A DNA stretch of 64,000 nt from Burkholderia territorii. GTDB taxonomy: Bacteria > Pseudomonadota > Gammaproteobacteria > Burkholderiales > Burkholderiaceae. The notes beneath the pieces are model-generated. The model was not told the DNA's origin. It made no database searches and worked only from the letters and a program-made list of their open reading frames with translations. This document shows positions 60,801-64,000 of the stretch, one piece after another (position 1 is the first letter of the stretch; every line of letters starts with the position of its first letter). Made by a program: the position numbers and the translations under genes. Where the stretch lies: contig NZ_CADFEJ010000015.1 in NCBI RefSeq assembly GCF_902833055.1, positions 1-64,000 of the forward strand. The letters run 5' to 3'.

Positions 60801-61955
60801 ATGCGAAGCGCCACCACGCCCCGTTCGAAACTGCCGGACGTCGGGACGACGATCTTCACGGTGATCGGCCAGCTCGCCGCGCAGCACGATGCACTGAACC
60901 TGTCGCAGGGCGCGCCGAATTTCGCGCCCGATCCGGCGCTCGTCGACGGCGTCGCGCGCGCGATGCGCGACGGCCACAACCAGTACGCGCCGATGGCCGG
61001 TGTCGCGTCGCTGCGCGAACGTCTCGCGGAGAAGACGGAGGCGCTGTACGGCACGCGCTACGACCCGGGCACCGAGATCACGGTGATCGCGAGCGCGAGC
61101 GAGGGCCTTTACGCGAGCATCAGCGCGCTCGTGCATCCGGGCGACGAAGTGATCTATTTCGAGCCGTCGTTCGACAGCTATGCGCCGATCGTGCGGCTGC
61201 AGGGCGCGACGCCGGTCGCGATCAAGCTGTCGCCCGAGCATTTCCGCGTGAACTGGGACGAGGTGGCCGCGGCGATCACACCGCGCACGCGGATGATCAT
61301 CGTCAACACGCCGCACAACCCGACCGCGACGGTGTTCTCCGCCGACGATCTCGAACGGCTCGCGCAGCTCACGCGCAATACCGGCATCGTCGTCCTGTCG
61401 GACGAGGTCTACGAGCATGTCGTGTTCGACGGCGCGCAGCATCAGAGCGTCGCGCGTCACCGCGAGCTCGCCGCGCGCAGCGTGATCGTGTCGTCGTTCG
61501 GCAAGTCGTTCCACGTGACGGGCTGGCGGGTCGGCCATTGCATCGCGCCGGCCGAACTGATGGACGAGATCCGCAAGGTGCACCAGTTCATGGTCTTCTC
61601 GGCCGATACGCCGATGCAGTTCGCGTTCGCGGAAATCCTCGCGCGGCCGGAAAGCTATCTCGGCCTGTCGGCGTTCTACCAGGCCAAGCGCGACCTGCTC
61701 GTGCGCGAGCTGGCCGGATCGCGCTTCGAGCTGCTGCCGAGCGAAGGCTCGTTCTTCATGCTCGCGCGGTTCCGGCACTTCTCGGACGAGCGCGACAGCG
61801 ACTTCGTGCTGCGCCTGATCCGCGATGCGCGCGTCGCGACGATCCCGCTGTCGGCGTTCTACACCGACGGCACCGACGCGGGCGTGATCCGGCTCAGTTT
61901 CTCGAAGGACGACGCGACGCTGATCGAAGGCGCGCGGCGGTTGCGTTCGCTGTAA
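60801..61955 (+). CDS. ybdL: PLP-dependent aminotransferase (methionine aminotransferase, YbdL/KAT type)
   Basis: The 384-residue class I/II aminotransferase has NLSQGAPNFAPDP (about 33-45), the PLP-binding YAPMAGVASLRERLAEK, NTPHNPTATVFS (about 169-180), and the Schiff-base lysine (about 235) in SSFGKSFHVTGWRVGHC. It resembles YbdL, which prefers methionine, His and Phe with 2-oxo acids, and kynurenine aminotransferase-like enzymes. GGAGGAG lies before the ATG. The amino-acid-binding protein gene follows after 114 nt and may be linked. Confidence 0.88.
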   Translation: MRSATTPRSKLPDVGTTIFTVIGQLAAQHDALNLSQGAPNFAPDPALVDGVARAMRDGHNQYAPMAGVASLRERLAEKTEALYGTRYDPGTEITVIASASEGLYASISALVHPGDEVIYFEPSFDSYAPIVRLQGATPVAIKLSPEHFRVNWDEVAAAITPRTRMIIVNTPHNPTATVFSADDLERLAQLTRNTGIVVLSDEVYEHVVFDGAQHQSVARHRELAARSVIVSSFGKSFHVTGWRVGHCIAPAELMDEIRKVHQFMVFSADTPMQFAFAEILARPESYLGLSAFYQAKRDLLVRELAGSRFELLPSEGSFFMLARFRHFSDERDSDFVLRLIRDARVATIPLSAFYTDGTDAGVIRLSFSKDDATLIEGARRLRSL

Positions 61956-62069
61956 CCGCGGGCGCGGCCCGCACCCCAAGCACGCGACGTGTACGTCGCA
62001 CGGAAAGTCAACGACGGAACCGGAGCACGTGCGAACGCGCGGCGCCGGCCGACAAGCCAGGAGATCACG

Positions 62070-62858
62070 ATGAAGCATGCACATACCCTCAAGCTCGCGT
62101 TCGCATTCGCGTGCGCGCTCGGTTCCGGCGCGGCGCTCGCCGACGGGCAGACGCTGCGTTTCGGCCTCGAGGCGCAATACCCGCCGTTCGAGTCGAAGGC
62201 GCCGAACGGCGATTTGCAGGGCTTCGACATCGACGTCGGCAACGCCGTCTGCCAGACCGCGAAGCTGTCGTGCAAGTGGGTCGAGACGTCGTTCGACGGG
62301 CTGATTCCCGCACTGAAGGGCCGCAAGTTCGACGCGATCAACTCGGCGATGAACGCAACCGAGCAGCGGCGCCAGGCGATCGACTTCACGACGATCATCT
62401 ATCGCGTGCCGACGCAGCTGATCGCGCGCACCGGCAGCGGCCTGCTGCCGACGCCGGAATCGCTGAAAGGCAAGCGTGTCGGCGTGCTGCAGGCATCGAT
62501 CCAGGAAACCTACGCGAAGGCGCACTGGGAGCCGGCCGGCGTGTCGGTCGTCGCGTACCAGGATCAGAACCAGGCGTATGCGGACCTCGTGGCGGGCCGC
62601 CTCGACGCAACGCTGGTGCTCGCGCCGGCTGGCCAGCGCGGTTTCCTGTCGCGCCCGGACGGCAAGGGTTTCGCATTCGCCGGCCAGCCCGTGCGCGACG
62701 ACCGCATTCTCGGCAGCGGGATCGCGTTCGGCCTGCGCAAGGGCGACGACGCGTTGAAGGCGAAACTCGATGCCGCCATCGACAAGCTGAAGGCGGACGG
62801 CACGGTGAAGTCGCTCGGCCAGAAGTACTTCGGCGATATCGACATCTCCGCGAAGTAA
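62070..62858 (+). CDS. Periplasmic amino acid-binding protein (SBP family 3)
   Basis: The 262-residue precursor has a signal peptide (MKHAHTLKLAFAFACALGSGAALA) and a family 3 binding fold: LRFGLEAQYPPFESKAPNGDLQGFDIDVGNAV, then DFTTIIYRVPTQLI. It resembles ArgT/HisJ-type binders of basic amino acids or opines. No permease gene is visible before the window ends. CAGGAG precedes the ATG. The FAD-linked dehydrogenase gene starts 13 nt after its stop. Confidence 0.88.
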   Translation: MKHAHTLKLAFAFACALGSGAALADGQTLRFGLEAQYPPFESKAPNGDLQGFDIDVGNAVCQTAKLSCKWVETSFDGLIPALKGRKFDAINSAMNATEQRRQAIDFTTIIYRVPTQLIARTGSGLLPTPESLKGKRVGVLQASIQETYAKAHWEPAGVSVVAYQDQNQAYADLVAGRLDATLVLAPAGQRGFLSRPDGKGFAFAGQPVRDDRILGSGIAFGLRKGDDALKAKLDAAIDKLKADGTVKSLGQKYFGDIDISAK

Positions 62859-62871
62859 GCGGACACGCACG

Positions 62872-64000
62872 ATGCAGAGCCAGGCTATGAGCGCACAGGC
62901 CGCCGCAGAGACGGGCGGCCACGCTGCGGCGCTGCCGGCGGACGACGCGCTCGAGGCGGCGCTCGTCGCCGGCCTGGGCGACGCGCTGGTCACGCGGGCG
63001 GCCGAGATCGATCCGCGCTACTTCACCGCGTACAACGAGCCGGCCGGTGTGCGGCCGCGCGCGCTGGTGCGCCCGCGCAGCGTCGACGATGTATCGCGCA
63101 CGCTCGCGCTGTGCACGCGGCTCGGGCAGCCGGTCGTGCCGCAGGGCGGCCTCACCGGGCTCGCGCGCGGCGCGGTCGCACTGGGCGGCGAGGTCGTGCT
63201 GTCGATGGAGCGTTTCGCAGGTGTCGAGGCGATCGATGCGGCGGCGGGCACGATGACGGTGCGCGCCGGGACGCCGCTCCAGACGGTGCAGGAAGCCGCG
63301 GACGCGGCGGGTTTCACGTTCGGCGTCGATCTCGGCGCTCGCGGTTCGTGCCAGATCGGCGGCATGCTGGCGACCAACGCGGGCGGCACGCGCGCGATCC
63401 GCTACGGAATGATGCGCGAGCAGGTGCTCGGCCTCGAGGCCGTGCTCGCCGACGGCACCGTCGTATCGTCGATGAACCGGATGCTGAAGAACAACGCGGG
63501 CTACGACCTGAAGCACCTGTTCATCGGCAGCGAAGGCACGCTCGGCATCGTCACGCGTGCCGTGCTGCGGCTGCATCCGAAGCTGGCCGCGCCCGCCACC
63601 GCGCTCTGCCGCGTGCATGGCTACGACGCCGTCGTCGGGTTGTGGAACCGCCTGCGCGCGCTGCCCGAAATCGTCAGTTTCGAAGCGATGTGGCCGGCCT
63701 TCTACGATTACGTCGCGGGCCACACGCCCGGCGTCGTCGCGCCGTTCGCGGGCGACGGCGGCTTCGCGGTGCTGATCGAGTGCGCGACGAGCGCACCGGG
63801 CGGCGATGCGCGCCACGCGCTGGAAACCGGCCTCGAGGCGGCGATCGACGCGGGGCTCGTCGACGATGCGGCGCTCGCGACGTCCGAGCGGCAGGCGCGC
63901 GATCTCTGGACGCTGCGCGAAGGCCTCGCGATCGATGCGCTGCCGCATCTGGTGAACTTCGACGTGAGCCTGCCGACGGGCGAGCTCGGCCTGTTCGCCG
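62872..64000 (+). CDS. FAD-binding (GlcD/D-2-hydroxyacid dehydrogenase-type) oxidoreductase, partial
   Basis: The frame is open from an ATG at 62872 to the window edge (376 codons). An FAD-binding type 4 (VAO) domain is visible: PRALVRPRSVDDVSRTLALC, VVPQGGLTGLARGAVALGGEVVLSMERF, GVDLGARGSCQIGGMLATNAGG and NAGYDLKHLFIGSEGTLGIVT. The family oxidises D-lactate, glycolate or D-2-hydroxyglutarate. A second ATG at 62887 is possible. It follows the binding protein gene by 13 nt, so it is likely co-transcribed. The C-terminal part is outside the window. Confidence 0.9.
   Translation, partial: MQSQAMSAQAAAETGGHAAALPADDALEAALVAGLGDALVTRAAEIDPRYFTAYNEPAGVRPRALVRPRSVDDVSRTLALCTRLGQPVVPQGGLTGLARGAVALGGEVVLSMERFAGVEAIDAAAGTMTVRAGTPLQTVQEAADAAGFTFGVDLGARGSCQIGGMLATNAGGTRAIRYGMMREQVLGLEAVLADGTVVSSMNRMLKNNAGYDLKHLFIGSEGTLGIVTRAVLRLHPKLAAPATALCRVHGYDAVVGLWNRLRALPEIVSFEAMWPAFYDYVAGHTPGVVAPFAGDGGFAVLIECATSAPGGDARHALETGLEAAIDAGLVDDAALATSERQARDLWTLREGLAIDALPHLVNFDVSLPTGELGLFA

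Overview
The window is a high-GC betaproteobacterial chromosome segment with the gene content and codon use of Burkholderia, most likely the B. cepacia complex, main chromosome near the replication origin. The reasons are the mnmG-rsmG-parA-parB block followed by a complete nine-gene atp operon, two parS sites, hemE next to priA, and several DnaA-box clusters. Species assignment is inference; no rRNA or tRNA gene was seen.

Layout. 1-0.5 kb: the edge of an IS110-family transposase, then an HU gene. 0.8-9.7 kb: mnmC, an antiporter, a YbdK-type ligase, a MarR regulator, a glutamine amidotransferase, an Old Yellow Enzyme and a SET-domain methyltransferase. Gaps of about 675 and 505 bp on either side of the antiporter-ybdK pair carry DnaA boxes. 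9.8-18.1 kb: a histidine kinase/response regulator pair, phenylalanine hydroxylase genes (phhA, phhB) with a divergent Lrp-type regulator, a CYTH-domain protein, and a LysR/GMC oxidoreductase pair. 18.5-29.4 kb: two branched-chain-amino-acid-type (HAAT) ABC importer operons, separated by about 1.1 kb of non-coding DNA that contains a probable structured small RNA. The second operon has a fused permease-ATPase.

29.4-34.3 kb: the segregation block, parS - mnmG (with an internal parS) - rsmG - parA - parB, followed by an ion transporter. 35.9-43.6 kb: atpIBEFHAGDC, with a recognisable promoter and terminator. 43.8-51 kb: an acyl-CoA synthetase, an unexplained lower-GC patch with overlapping small ORFs and a minus-strand terminator, a PheC-type cyclohexadienyl dehydratase that looks like a binding protein, then hemE and priA with DnaA boxes between them. 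51-55.3 kb: trifunctional putA behind a promoter whose -35 overlaps a predicted PutA operator. 55.4-64 kb: an orphan LivK-type protein, an acyl-CoA ligase/AidB-like dehydrogenase operon with a divergent TetR gene, a methionine-type aminotransferase, an amino-acid-binding protein and the start of an FAD-linked dehydrogenase.

How the genes connect. mnmC and mnmG act in the same wobble-uridine modification. ParA, ParB and the two parS sites, all within about 5 kb, form the segregation system. PhhA/PhhB, the PheC-like enzyme, the aminotransferase and putA touch aromatic amino acid, methionine or proline metabolism. The strongest unexplained items are the parS sites embedded in a terminator and in mnmG, the putA operator/hairpin arrangement, the candidate ncRNA at 23.5 kb, and the 45.6-45.8 kb patch.
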